Origin: Chalara sp. BL73 | Lineage: Eukaryota > Ascomycota > Leotiomycetes > Helotiales | NCBI GenBank assembly: GCA_918026815.1 | Contig: CAKJVC010000171.1 | Location: forward strand, 1 to 64,000 | Length of the DNA: 64,000 nucleotides | Reading direction: 5' to 3' | Part shown: positions 37,486-48,749 of the stretch, piece after piece | Layout of the letters: the number at the start of each line of letters is the position of its first letter | How positions within the stretch are numbered: position 1 is the stretch's first letter | Program-made: the position numbers and the translations under genes | The notes under the pieces: generated by a model | What the model was told of the DNA's origin: nothing | Databases searched by the model: none | What the model saw: the letters and a program-made list of their open reading frames with translations, nothing else

Positions 37486-38271
37486 CTATCTGGGTGCATC
37501 TCGACCACTGATGGCTACATTTAATAACTTCGAGACCTCTGTAACCGCCTCAATGACATCTTTATCAATATCTTGCCCACCATACTTCTGATTGATCTTA
37601 TCAGGATGCCAGCGTGCTCGTTCCTGCTTTAAGAGCTCCCGTAATTGCTCATTTTCTGGATTGAAACCTCGCCAGACTTTCTCTCGTGGTGCTTTTCTGA
37701 AGAACTGCCCCACGGTTGTTGCATTAAGATCTTTGTAGCTTCCACCCCAGACCGGCCATGGTATGGTACTTACACTAATTCGAACTCTCCCCGTCTCAAC
37801 TTGCTCCCATTTCGTTGTATACGTCTCCCATGCCTCGGCCCATAGCTTCGCCCATCGAACAGTAGCGGCTTTTTTCGCCCGCGCCTTCTCTGCCTCATGT
37901 TTCTCTCGCTCCTTGGCTCGCTCCTGTTTCGCTCGTTCTTTTTTCTGCTGTGCGTCTTGAAAGTCTGTCTCATGCTTTCGTTCTTCCTCCTTCTTTTTCT
38001 GCCTGTCCGCTTCATGCTTGGCTCTTGCCGCCTCCATCCCTTCCGGCCCAAACTCCCACAATTTTACCTCAACATTGTGCGCAAACTCTGGTAGGGTCAT
38101 AGGAACCCAAGTTCCCTTTGAGCTCCATTTTTGTCGTGGGAATCGGTCTATTGGCTGTCCGTATATTCCTTCAAAGTTCGCAGCCCCTTCTGAACTTAAT
38201 AACGCATCGCGTACATGGTTATACAAAGTATCTGTCGAGTCCTCCTCACTCATAGTATTGGCGCCGCTCAT
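37486..38271 (-). CDS. NFKBIL1-like protein with C-terminal J-like domain
   Basis: Single-exon 261-aa protein. It resembles the fungal members of the NF-kappa-B-inhibitor-like 1 family, which in animals lies in the nucleus and is linked to splicing; no NF-kappa-B function is expected in fungi. The N-terminal part holds IYGQPIDRFPRQKWSSKGTW. The centre (about residues 80-150) is a long Lys/Glu/Arg-rich helix, probably coiled coil (ERKHETDFQDAQQKKERAKQ). The end carries VWRGFNPENEQLRELLKQER followed by RWHPDK, a J-domain-like HPD tripeptide. The first ATG and a second at residue 7 (MSGANTMSEED) are both possible starts. Confidence 0.75.
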   Translation of the reverse strand: MSGANTMSEEDSTDTLYNHVRDALLSSEGAANFEGIYGQPIDRFPRQKWSSKGTWVPMTLPEFAHNVEVKLWEFGPEGMEAARAKHEADRQKKKEEERKHETDFQDAQQKKERAKQERAKEREKHEAEKARAKKAATVRWAKLWAEAWETYTTKWEQVETGRVRISVSTIPWPVWGGSYKDLNATTVGQFFRKAPREKVWRGFNPENEQLRELLKQERARWHPDKINQKYGGQDIDKDVIEAVTEVSKLLNVAISGRDAPR

Positions 38272-39799
38272 GGTATTGGACGAAGACGTTTGGTGTGTCC
38301 TGTGATGTCAATACCAGTATGTATGTTCTGCAGCAGAGTTTGCATATTTGATACTGGCTGCATTGCTTGAGAAGGTGTACGGAAAATCGTCCTTGGCTGA
38401 GAGTTGCCTCAGAAGTCGTCTCCAAGGTTGTGCAGATGCAATCGCAGGGCAAGCAGTGACTCCGGCTGAATGACAAACCTGGTGCACTCGAAAGGCAGCC
38501 AATTGTTTTATGGTCGCCTCAGACATCAGAATACAGATCACCTGTTCAGGCTAGCGCAAAGTGCTTGGGAGTTCTTGGCAAGGCATACCAAGTGACTTAT
38601 GACTATACTTCGAAGTACATAGACAGACATCTGCAATCTCAAATCATGGGAAATTTTCATCTTCATGTTTACATAAATATTTATCTCAGCTGTAGTAACA
38701 TCACTGTGAATGCTTTCATTCATCGAATGCTTAAGGGGGCTGACAATTTGTCTTGTTCATCGTTCCACAAAAAGCTAAAGAATACTACTTTGACACTTGT
38801 CAAGTTGAGCACAGTCAAGCCATTGCTGAAGCGTGGTTTCAATTCCTGCAACTGAAATAAATATGTAGAGAATATTCGCGGGTGATATAGACCAATACCA
38901 TAGTTTGCGTTGGTAAAAGTGCGAGGACCCCCTTAGATTCAATAGTGAAGGATGATGCATTCACAAAATGCTTGAAGGACACGAACTTGACGTTCTGGAT
39001 CTTCGGGTGCTATTTTGTTTTTCATGCATGATTGTCTCTTGACTCCGTGTTCTTGCTCCCGTTATTCACACTATCAATTAAAGTGTTGGCGCTGTTGGTG
39101 GCATTTCGCTATGTAAACCTTTGACCAAGCCGCTGTGAGAGGAACGACCCTAAGTATGCCACAGCTGTTTTAATATAGCGCCATGCGATAATTCCGATTA
39201 GGCATATTGTAGTCTTGAATTAGGAGGCGAAGCATGATGTTGTAAGCTACGATAAACAGCGTGGTTCTTTCAATGAAATCTTTGATTACACATTGAGATA
39301 CAAAGAAATGGTGCTTCTATCATCCCTGCAGATTATAACGATTGACTCGAAATGCATGGTTAAGGAAAGGCGATTTAAATTGGCGCTTCATCTCATCTGG
39401 TAAAGACTACACATTTCTGGTCAGTTTTCTTTCTTAACTTCAAAAACATATCATAATAGTTAAACCCTCGAGAACGAGTAGGATTACTAGACTGCTTTTC
39501 CCTGGATTTTGAATTTGCTCGAACCATTATTGTTATATCAACCTTCCTTTCTCTAGGCTTCGAGTTTTAAGTTGATATCCTGAGGCAGCTCAGAACTAAG
39601 GATGTGCAGCCCCATAATTCCAGGCACGAAGTGGGTCCCTTATCCGCATGACGTTCCCAGATGTGTTGTAAGCTTCAACATGTATCAGTTGACTTAGCCA
39701 GAGATATCTTCCTACATTTCTCATCTTTTACTTCAAACTTTTACATATACATCTAGCTATTTTATTTGGAATTGTATCTTTATTCACTATTTCAGAGTT
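38272..39799. other. Intergenic region, 1.5 kb
   Basis: No supported gene or RNA. Divergent promoters of the NFKBIL1-like gene and RNase T2 gene are expected here. The stretch 39690-39790 is AT-rich with a leader-like run before the RNase ATG. Confidence 0.4.
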
Positions 39800-40712
39800 A
39801 TGCCTTTCGAGCCTTCCTTCCCATCTCTGCGTTCGATCATATCATTCGCAGGCAACATACTCTCACAAGTCCCTCTCCAACAAACAGCGCCAGCATATAC
39901 ATATACACCATACGGAGACGCACCCACTTGTCCTATAGATAGTCCGCTTTCCTGCCACAATAGCACGACTGCGCCCGATAGTTGTTGCTTTATTTACCCT
40001 GGTGGGCAGCTTCTTTCTACACAGTTTTGGGATACACATCCTGCTGTAGGTCCTGTCGATAGTTGGACTCTGCATGGACTCTGGTGAATATTTATCTGCT
40101 TCTCTAGCGTGTTTTTTTCTTTCCCTTCGGCAAGCATACTGACATATTTTGCCCAGGCCGGACCTTTGCGATGGCAGATATCCCACATACTGCACACAAG
40201 CACCGCACTATTTCAACATAACCCAAATACTCACCGAAGCCAAGCAAACCGGCCTTCTCAATGATATGAAAAAGTATTGGCTGCCAAATAGAGGCTCGCC
40301 TGAGCACTTCTGGGAGCATGAATGGAATAAACATGGGACCTGCGTCAATACTTTGGCTCCAAGTTGTTATGGCGAAGGTTACAAGGTCGGCGATGAACTG
40401 ATTGATTTTATGGGGAGAGCTGTAGATGTCTTCAAAGGACTCGATACCTACAAGGCATTGGCAGCTGCTGGAATCGTGCCTTCAGCAACCAAAACATACA
40501 CCTTAAGAGAGGTCCAAGCCGCACTGACAGCTATCACCGGGAGCGAAGTGGTTCTTGGCTGCTCCCGAGGCCAGCTGAATCAGGCGTGGTACTCTTTCAA
40601 TGTCAAGGGCAGCTTGCAAGGAGGAGAATTTGTACCTACAGCTCCCGCTGGGAAAGGCGGAAGAGGTACTTGCCCAAGCACAGGCATAAAATACCTACCA
40701 AAAGTGCATTGA
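39800..40712 (+). CDS. Ribonuclease T2 family endoribonuclease, secreted
   Basis: Acid endoribonuclease that cleaves RNA through 2',3'-cyclic phosphates. Exons are 39800-40083 and 40157-40712, giving 279 aa. The split joins conserved active-site segment I exactly: SWTLHGL + WPDLCDG (His92). Segment II, EHEWNKHGTC (catalytic His149, Glu150 and His154), is intact. Several cysteines typical of RNase T2 disulfides are present (APTCPIDSPLSCHN, SCCF, YCTQA, SCYGEGY). The N terminus MPFEPSFPSLRSIISFAGNI is a weak signal peptide, but secretion is expected for the family. There is no obvious link with the metabolite cluster to the right. Confidence 0.9.
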
Positions 40713-41768
40713 TATATGTGTTTACGTCTAAATTCAACTAAGTGGTCAATCTAAAGAGAAGCTCCCAACCCTATCGCTAAGGAATATTCCAAGACTTAAA
40801 TTTCAATACTTGGTTGCCATCATACCCACACAAGCTGGAGAATACGGATACGCTTACCTGATAAATCCTAAAACAACCTCTTAGTCTATTTTTGAGAGAC
40901 TTTTCAAACAGGGTAGTTACCAGCGGATCAAGTGGATCCATATGTTTGAGTTCACAGCGACCAGAAATTACTAGAGACTTGCTAACCTCTCCTTAAAGAT
41001 GGAACGGACTCCCCGTGTCGTATGTTATGAGTGGATCTGTTTCTTTTCGCATAGTTTGCCGTGCTTTGTCTAGTATTCTTCTTCATTTCGTGAAAATAAC
41101 GCTGTCTACGAATTAAGCACGCTACATTTGGGTTAGGATCCGTCCGAGCGGCACCATTCCAGAATGGGGACGGTGGACCAAAAAACCAGGTTGCGAATAT
41201 CAGGATATCGGAACTAGATTACTAAGTCAAGAATACTTTAAGGCATGTTGCTGTCCTAGGAATGACTTCTCACGAGACATGATCAGGCAGAACATGCATG
41301 CCTTGAGAACATAAGACTCATGGACCTTTCCAGCGTATGACCGTTTAACTCCGAGAACTGACCCAGCCTCGAATATGCATGGGCGAAGACTTTAAAAGTC
41401 CTTAGGTATCGAAGGAGCGTCCTCAGCAGCATGTGAAGCGACAGTGGCTTAAATATCCTCATTTTACTTGGCTCTACGAGAACAATTATACTTGTATAAT
41501 GTGAACTATATGTCACGTGATTGATTGATTTGGTAAGCAGGCCCACTAAAAATAGTAGACCTGGAGTTTCACCCGTTCGATGTTAGAAAGATCAAGACTA
41601 CAGGTACAGATTGCTACCGATGACTCCTTGGCTCATTTGGAATGACAGTAAAGTTTAGTGTATCCTTGAGGCGCTTATTTTTCCGACACTTCATTATCAC
41701 ACCGCCCTAGCCAACTTTCTCTCTTGAGCCTATTCCCCACCATACACAAGAACTTGGTACAAAATATA
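40713..41768. other. Intergenic region between RNase T2 and the transcription factor
   Basis: About 1.05 kb without a supported gene. Short frames such as 41283-41546 (-) show no motif. This may be the left border between core genome and the cluster flank, but nothing in the sequence marks a boundary. Confidence 0.4.
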
Positions 41769-43375
41769 ATGTCGCTCCAGTTTATTGACAATGCTGCAAT
41801 TGATCGTAGCACAAGAAGGCTGATCCGCAGCCATGTCGCAATGGGAAGGAACGTTGGAAAGACACGTCCTCCCAGGAGCAAGCAGTCTAAGAGAGGAGCC
41901 ATAACTCCAACACCTATCTATACCCGTCATTCAGGAATTGTGGAGCATAACGCCGCGGTAGGATCGGGAAAACAGGAGACAATTGAGATAGAACGACAGC
42001 TTGGCGATGGTTTATCCGTTCTCGGTATTCCTGCCGATCTAGATGCCAAATCGAGAGGTCTCTTCAAAAGTGGTAGGGCTAGCTTTCAGATCGTTCTCCG
42101 TTTTAAGTCGAGATGTTGTCTCTGCTGACTGTTCAATAGCATTGTCGTTCATTAACGGACCTATCTGTATACCCGAGCTACGCAATGTGATTAACTTCGA
42201 ACCGGCGGAGGCTAAACGGCTTTGGATTCAGGCTATGTTCCTAGACGAGGCTTGTATGTATGATCGTCTACAAATTTCTATCTCAGTATCGTGCGATTGA
42301 CTATGGATAGACTTTCATTGCGTAATTGCCATGTTCGTGGCGGTTGTTAATCCAGTTTTATCGAGACAAGGCGGCTCATCTGAGGCCATGTATCACTTGT
42401 CACAAACTTTTCGTTTGGTCAATCAGAAGCTTTCCAGTAGTGAAGCCTTATCTGATATGACAATGGTGGTAGTAATTGCCATGACTCAATATGAACGCTC
42501 ACAAAGTCAGTATGGACGAGGTCTGATCCATTTTAACGGACTTGAGCGGATAGTCGAACTGCGAGGCGGGATTACTGAATTGTTAAACTGTAAACCTGGA
42601 CTCGCTCAAAAGGTACTCAGGTAAGGAATTGCTGCAGGTTGACACATTATATATCAAAATATGTTGACCCGTCTACAGAGCAGATCTTGAATTCGCTCTC
42701 CATTTGGGCTCAGCGACATCTTTCAGAATAGAGAACTTACCCAACTATAGTACTACAACCTGGCTCTTGAACAAACTTGTACTAAATCAGAATTATCAAC
42801 TTTCAGGCGCGGTGTCTTTTAGAAAACTAACTGCTGGTCTTCAGGATCTTCTAACCGACATTGCCAAACTCACGTGGTTGCTCAATGGCGGCGCTGGCCA
42901 GAGAATACAGCTGGATGGCAATACGTTTCACGACATTATCATCTCGCTAGGGTATCGCCTGCTTGATATAAGCTCCCTGGCTGGGACAAGACCCTTAAGT
43001 AGCCATGAGAATATACTTCATTTCGGGTTAATAGCCTTCCTAACAACATTTTTGCTCGGATTTAGCTGCACCCGTCCGGACTATCCCATGCTTGCAGGTC
43101 ACACTCGTTCAGCTCTACAAAGTCAAGTTGAGGTTGATAAAGATAGCCAAGAGTTAATTCTTTGGGTCTTATTTATATCAAGGGCTACAATCTTCAACTA
43201 CTGCGACGATACGTGGTTAATTCCAATGATGAAAGAGACTATTTCTTCTCTCGGGCTCTGTATGTGGGAAGAAGTTTGTCAGACACTTTCGAAATTTCCA
43301 TGGGTTAATTCTATCCATGACTTTCCAAGCAAGGCAATATGGTCTAAACTGAATTCTAGAGGCGAGATCACATGA
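41769..43375 (+). CDS. Fungal-specific transcription factor domain protein without a visible Zn2Cys6 motif
   Basis: Probable regulator of 474 aa with exons 41769-42072, 42140-42253, 42311-42620 and 42679-43375. The N terminus FIDNAAIDRSTRRLIRSHV followed by a basic run (GKTRPPRSKQSKRG) is the signature of a large ascomycete family annotated as 'fungal-specific transcription factor' (PF11951-like). Members often lack the zinc cluster. The remainder is the helical regulatory domain (AMFLDEAYFHCVIAMFVAVV, GLERIVELRGGITELL, FALHLGSATSFRIE). The first intron is the least certain; donor GTAGGG at 42073 is preferred over GTGGTA at 42070. It lies 380 bp from the convergent SDR. It could regulate the cluster, but that is only positional. 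Confidence 0.65.
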
Positions 43376-43755
43376 TGAAACCAGAAAAACAGCTCATACG
43401 GAAATACGGTTCATTTCTAACAGCGCGATAAGAAGTTGCAACATGCGGCTAAGATAATCGCGAACATTGTGCCTTTTGTTATGATGGCAGCCATTTGGGC
43501 AACTCGAGTCACCGCATTTCTGATCGGAACATTGGAGAGGACCGACCACGGCAATCGGCTATTTGCCACTGTTGCGCAAACTACAAGATCTTGCTCACAC
43601 ACCCTGGCTCGGCGTGCTCTAATTCCTGTGAAATATCGGCCCAAATACGCTTTTGCAAATGCTGTGCCTCTTCATTCTTCGCCCAATCAGGCACTTGATT
43701 TCTGAGAGTCTACGTCAGTCTAAACGAGCCCCTCCGGTATTGGAGGAAGGAAGTC

Positions 43756-44704
43756 TCACTCTTTCACCTCACAAGCACTGGTATAATATCCATGGCTCTC
43801 TTCCCCTGCCGCGGCTGCGTACAAGAGTGTCCGGCTGCCCATCTCTGCTGTTCGTCCGACAAGCAAATGAAATATCTTGAGCATCACACGGAATCCAATT
43901 CCTGCATTTCGGGCAAGTGTAGTCTTGCACATTCCAGGATTAACTACGTTGATAATCACTCCTGTATGGGCTACTGGAATCAGAGTTGCAAGATGGCGAA
44001 CTGCATAGACTTGCATCAGCTTGGTCAAAGGATACCTGCATGAGAGCAATTAGTAGATATGAATACCTGTACGGTGGAGGAAATGGCGTATTGTTTCTCT
44101 CATACCTATCTGACATATTCGACTGAGTTGGGTCATCCATTTTCTTTAGGGGATTTTCTTTTATTTTGTCAAGTTCCGCTTTTGCCATAGTAAAGGCCTC
44201 ACTGGTGACGATTGTCACATGGGGTGAAATTTTGAACCGCTGTGAATCCTCTGTCAACTTCGGGATGAGTAAGACCGCAAGAAGCATTGTGCTATACACA
44301 TTGATAGTAGTAGAAGACTCGTGTCCCTCGGCTTGGTAGTAGACATCAAGTGCAACCCCGGCGTTCTCGATCAAGGCATCGATCCGTTCTAGTTTATCAA
44401 TAGCCATCTTCGCAAAAGACTTTACGGAATCATAGCTCGCTAGATCAAGCGGCCACACCTCGAGAACCTGACGAGTCTTCGTCGCTGCCTCGATTTCCGC
44501 TTTGGCGATCTCTCCAGCATTAATATTGCGTACGGCGATTATGACCTTTTTGGCTCCCGCGCCGACAAGATGCTTGACTGTCTCGTATCCTATACCGACA
44601 TTGGCACCGGTCACGATGTATGTCCCTTCTGAGAATATTTCTGTTGTGGCACAGATGGGGAGGTCTCGCCGTTGCTCAGAGATAAAGTCTCTGAGTGGGA
44701 TCAT
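43756..44704 (-). CDS. Short-chain dehydrogenase/reductase (retinol-dehydrogenase-like)
   Basis: NAD(P)-dependent oxidoreductase of 292 aa with exons on the minus strand 44106-44704 and 43756-44035. The Rossmann motif TGANVGIG sits at residues 32-39, IENAGVA supplies the NAG motif, VTIVTSEA carries the catalytic Ser, and the intron falls just before YPLTK (Tyr201, Lys205), so the Ser-Tyr-Lys set is complete. The layout, with a long N-terminal leader (MIPLRDFISEQRRD) and VRNINAGEIAKAEIEAATK, is that of the fungal SDRs common in secondary-metabolite clusters. It is 2.3 kb from the next cluster gene, so membership is possible but not shown. It is not of the versicolorin-reductase (MdpC/Ver-1) type as far as I can see. 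Confidence 0.8.
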
Positions 44705-47027
44705 GGTTATTGTATCGTTTGATCTAATTAAAAATGTGTTTAGAGGACGATCCGAGTAGGGTTAAAAATCAATTCTGGATGAGCTCACCTTAGTTCTGAC
44801 GGAATCGGGACACAGTTTATATAGTACCTGTAGAAGAACTCCTGATTTCGATGAACTGGTTCACATTGCTTAACCCCGTTGGCAAAGGGACGGAGATACT
44901 ATCGGGTATAATTTCGATGTCAAGGCGTATCAATTTGATGAGACAGAACGCAGGTATATTGAGGCCATTGAGAGAGTGTTTTCCGTTTTGAGAACGAACT
45001 AAGGTCAAGCCTGGAAACTCAACTTTACGAGAGATCTACAGTATTCCTTGAATATTCATAGGAGACAATCTTTGTGGTGGAATCCATGGCAAGACGCTCG
45101 GCTGTGTATTCTAAGTAGAGCCAATCAGGGAGTGCTTGCCTACTAGAGACATTAGCAAATCCCAGTATATAAATTCACCGGAGTAAGTGCCGAGGAGTGC
45201 TCAATGATATACCTGGTAGTTCCATGGCAGCTGGAGGTCGAGCTCAACCTATATTGGGACTACTGTCGTCAACCCTTTGTTTCACAGTCAAACGGCCAAT
45301 CAGAAAGAGGTTTCCTGATATGGTATAGGTTCATTTTTGCAACAATCGTGACTTGTGAGCTCGGGACCGATGATTGTTGTTGCTACTTTAAGCCCTCTTC
45401 GGTAGCAGGCACAGATATACGTGAATCACAGAATGAGATATCGCATAACAAGCCAGGAAGCTGCTACCTTTCATGTCGCCGTGAATGACAAAATCACATG
45501 ACCTCACAGCAGAAGCGGATGCTGTCAGAAATAGGGTCTATTGCACAGGGAATCAATTAGAGGATCTGCGAAGGTATCACGGTGATGGAATTACAGGCTT
45601 GTTGGAGTGTTACGGATGATGATATTCTCTACAGCGATGAGCCGTAAATGAGGGGAAGATATTTCTAGTTCCTTGGCATACTTACGTAAGCCGATTCCTG
45701 ACAGATGCGAAGGAGCAAATATTCCGAAGGAAGGTTCGTCGAAGCCTGCAAACGGACCCTATGCAAAACTGTAATTTCGCCGGGCAACCAAGTTACCGCG
45801 ATGTGTTAATGCCGCTGAAAGACTCAACAAAAGAAGATGCTACTTAATGCTCAGCTGTTACATTGAAATCATTTGAAACATGTGAGGATATAGATATTCT
45901 AGTCATTGAGTGTGGGGTATCGAAGGAAGTGAGGGATCAGGAATCAGGTGACTAGATGGTCATAAAAACCTCATCTTCTAAGAAACGAAACTTAAGCCTC
46001 TCCTCTAAAGTGGCCATTGACACGTGATTCAAGGTAGAGGTTACTCTCAGCGAGGTCCACCAATTAGGATCTTCACGCTGATGTAACCTGATGTGGAATT
46101 GCACCCAACCTTATTCAGAGCTCAAGCTATCAAAATAATCATTTCTTCATGCCATTCATGTTCCATCTCGAGAATTGCGTTCATCGAGTCACCTCAGCTT
46201 AGTAGTTACCGTCTAACAAGATGATTATCATCCCAGACAACCTACCGTGACACCTCGAATTACACAGCCAAAGTTTTCAGCTCTACGAACGATACTCTCA
46301 TCCTCTCCTGCCTTCATTTTACTGATTCCGACAGGCGTTTCATCCAAGACCGAGTAAGACTCTGTTTTCTCGCTTTTCCTAAAGGTGGATCGGGTTCCGG
46401 AATGTTGTGCACTCGGATATCCAGCTGTGCCACCGAAGTCGTTAGGTAGCGGATGTTTGTTGCTCTTAGCCCAGTGGTATCGAACACCTCTGGTTTACCT
46501 AGAACTCGTTGCATCCGAGCATATACATGGACAAAAGTCGTCATTGTTGAACAATATGGTCATTCGGGTCGGGCTTTATGTATGGAGCCACACATACGGG
46601 ACAATTGATGGGCTATCACGTGTCTACACGATCTCCGATACTACCTCAGCCTCAAAGTGTCCGAACTGCGGTAAGACTGATTATGGCTCCCCCCCATTCG
46701 CAGGTTCGTCCTAGTTTGTCGAATGAGGGGTTCAATGCAAGCCTGGATTATTTCCAACCCCTGCGACATCGTGGCACATCTGAAGTAGATAGCCATGCTC
46801 TTACTTGTGACCTAGACACCTCAGGCGCCAAACAGATCGGATAAATGTACGCGAATGCTTGATTCGTACTACAGCGCCGCATGCAAGATTATTTTAAGTT
46901 ACTGAAGACCCTTTAGCATCTGGGCACTGCAAATGTCTTACCAACCACCGGAATATATAGGCGAGGAAGCCCCACCATCAAGTGGTCTGCTATAAAGTCA
47001 GGCACAATCGATCCTTCAACTGGGTGT
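44705..47027. other. Gene-poor gap inside or at the edge of the cluster, 2.3 kb
   Basis: No gene is supported. Open frames at 45204-45488 (+), 46314-46544 (-) and 46385-46714 (+) are short, overlap on opposite strands and have no recognised domain. The size of the gap and the scattered half-open frames could mean a decayed gene, but I cannot identify one. The right end is the promoter of the AflJ-like gene. Confidence 0.4.
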
Positions 47028-48554
47028 ATGGAGTCACTTGCTGCTATGACTAGCTTAAGCCAACTAGAGGCATACTCGGATGAGCTTGCTGCTGCTATCA
47101 AAGTTCTGGGGGAACATTGTCAAGATACTAGTATCAGTACGACCTCTCATCTCGCCGTGCCCAATGATGCACCATGCGAGGTACATCGGGCGAGGCGCAA
47201 TGTTCTTGCTATTGCATCCCGTTTACACGCAATACTAGCTGAACCAGCTGATTTAATTCAACATCTCGCTAGCCAGGTATTGCGTCTCCCTATTTCAGTT
47301 GAAAAAATCTGACAGTCTCCCATAGAATCAACTTCTTGCCTGCTTGCAATGGCTAGGCGAGTTTCAGGTCCTTGCCTGTATTCCTCTCAGTGGAAGCGTA
47401 CCTGCCAAAGATGTAGCTGATCTGGCTGGTGTCCCAGAGACGCAATTGATACGTGTTGTCCGCATGATGGCGACAGCAGGCTTCCTCCATGAGCCTCAAC
47501 CTGGTCGAATCGCACACACTGCTCTATCAGCGCCGTTTGTGACCAAGCTTTCTTATCTGGACGCTGCTATGTTCCTCGCTGAGACTGCAGCACCAATTGC
47601 ATTGCAAATGGCCGCGGCTACACAGCGTCATGGACAGTCGAATCGTCCAAGTGAGACCGCCTACAGTCTAGCCTTTAATACTTCTCAAACATTTCAAGCA
47701 GCATGTAAGCAGCGAACAAAACTGCAACGCCAGTGGTCTGCATATCTTAGGTGTGCGGAGGACTCTGGTGATAGTGTTACAGAGCTTCTCAGCCGTCTAG
47801 ATTGGCGGAGCTTAGGAAATGCGTGTATAGTTGATGTAAGTCTTCTTTTACCTTAATATGGACTATATCAAACCACACAACTAATGTGAGAGTGGACAAT
47901 TAGGTTGGTGCTCAGTCTACAAGAACCGCGACAGCGCTTGCAGAACAGTATCCGGCGCTGCATTTCATCGTCCAGATGGGGGAAGGTGCGCTCGACGCAG
48001 AAGAATTCAACCCGCGCATTACAATACAGAAGCGAGCCCCTGGAGCAATACAAAATGTTAAGGATGCCGCTGTGTATATTATTCGTCTCCCAGCACCATC
48101 ACCGGGTTCACCACCACAATCCCTCTCTGCGCGGACTCTTGCCGAGTTACGTGCTCATCTAGCCGTATTACGAGCCGACGACTCGGTCACCCTCGTCTTG
48201 GCACCTTGTTTATTACCCGAACCAGGAACTGTGGACCCGGATGTCGAGGCAATGGCACGTCTGCGCGATCTCTCGCGACTGCAATTGGCTAATGAGCGTG
48301 AAATGGAGATGGAGGAGCTAGTGGATATAGTGAACAACATCCATGACAACATGGGAGGTTTGACAGTGGTTAACAAACTTCGCTTGCGGAATAGCGCGAC
48401 TGTGGCTTTGAGGGTGAAGTATCAAGCCCATACTGAGAGACACCAAGAGGCAGAAACAATGGCGAACGACATAATGAAGGATTTGTGTAATATGGATACC
48501 CCTACTTCAAGAGATCTAGGCTTCTCTTGGAGCGCTGGTGAAGGATATAGTTGA
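47028..48554 (+). CDS. AflJ/AflS/MdpA-like pseudo-O-methyltransferase, putative cluster co-activator
   Basis: Protein of 469 aa with exons 47028-47276, 47326-47835 and 47904-48554. It has the fold of a class-II O-methyltransferase: an N-terminal dimerisation helix, a winged helix (NQLLACLQWLGEFQVLACIP .. VADLAGVPETQLIRVVRM, about 84-140), then a Rossmann-like half. The methyltransferase chemistry looks lost. The SAM loop reads VDVGAQSTRTA (about 252-262) instead of a Gly-rich VGGGxG, and the strand that should carry HxxHNW reads VYIIRLPAPSPG. This matches the AflJ/AflS family, which helps the Zn2Cys6 activator AflR in the aflatoxin cluster and has the relative MdpA in the monodictyphenone cluster. 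Function as co-activator is inferred from that family. It is convergent with the dehydratase gene (195 bp apart). Confidence 0.8.
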
Positions 48555-48749
48555 TATAAAAAGCTTGATCCCCGATACTTGAATTTTATGCAAATGCGCT
48601 CTTGAAACTTTCCATTTCTCTATAAGCTATTTTCCGCCGTGGATCTTACATTCAGTATGGGTTCAGAAGTAAATTTCTCGGCAAAACGTTTATTCTATAG
48701 TCTCCGCCCCGTCTACATCTACATCAAAATTTCATGGCACCGGCTCTAT

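Noticed and set aside
45204..46714. Short open frames at 45204-45488, 46314-46544 and 46385-46714
   Set aside because: Overlapping on opposite strands, no domains, no splice partners. A CPNCGKTDYG stretch looked like a zinc motif but stands alone.
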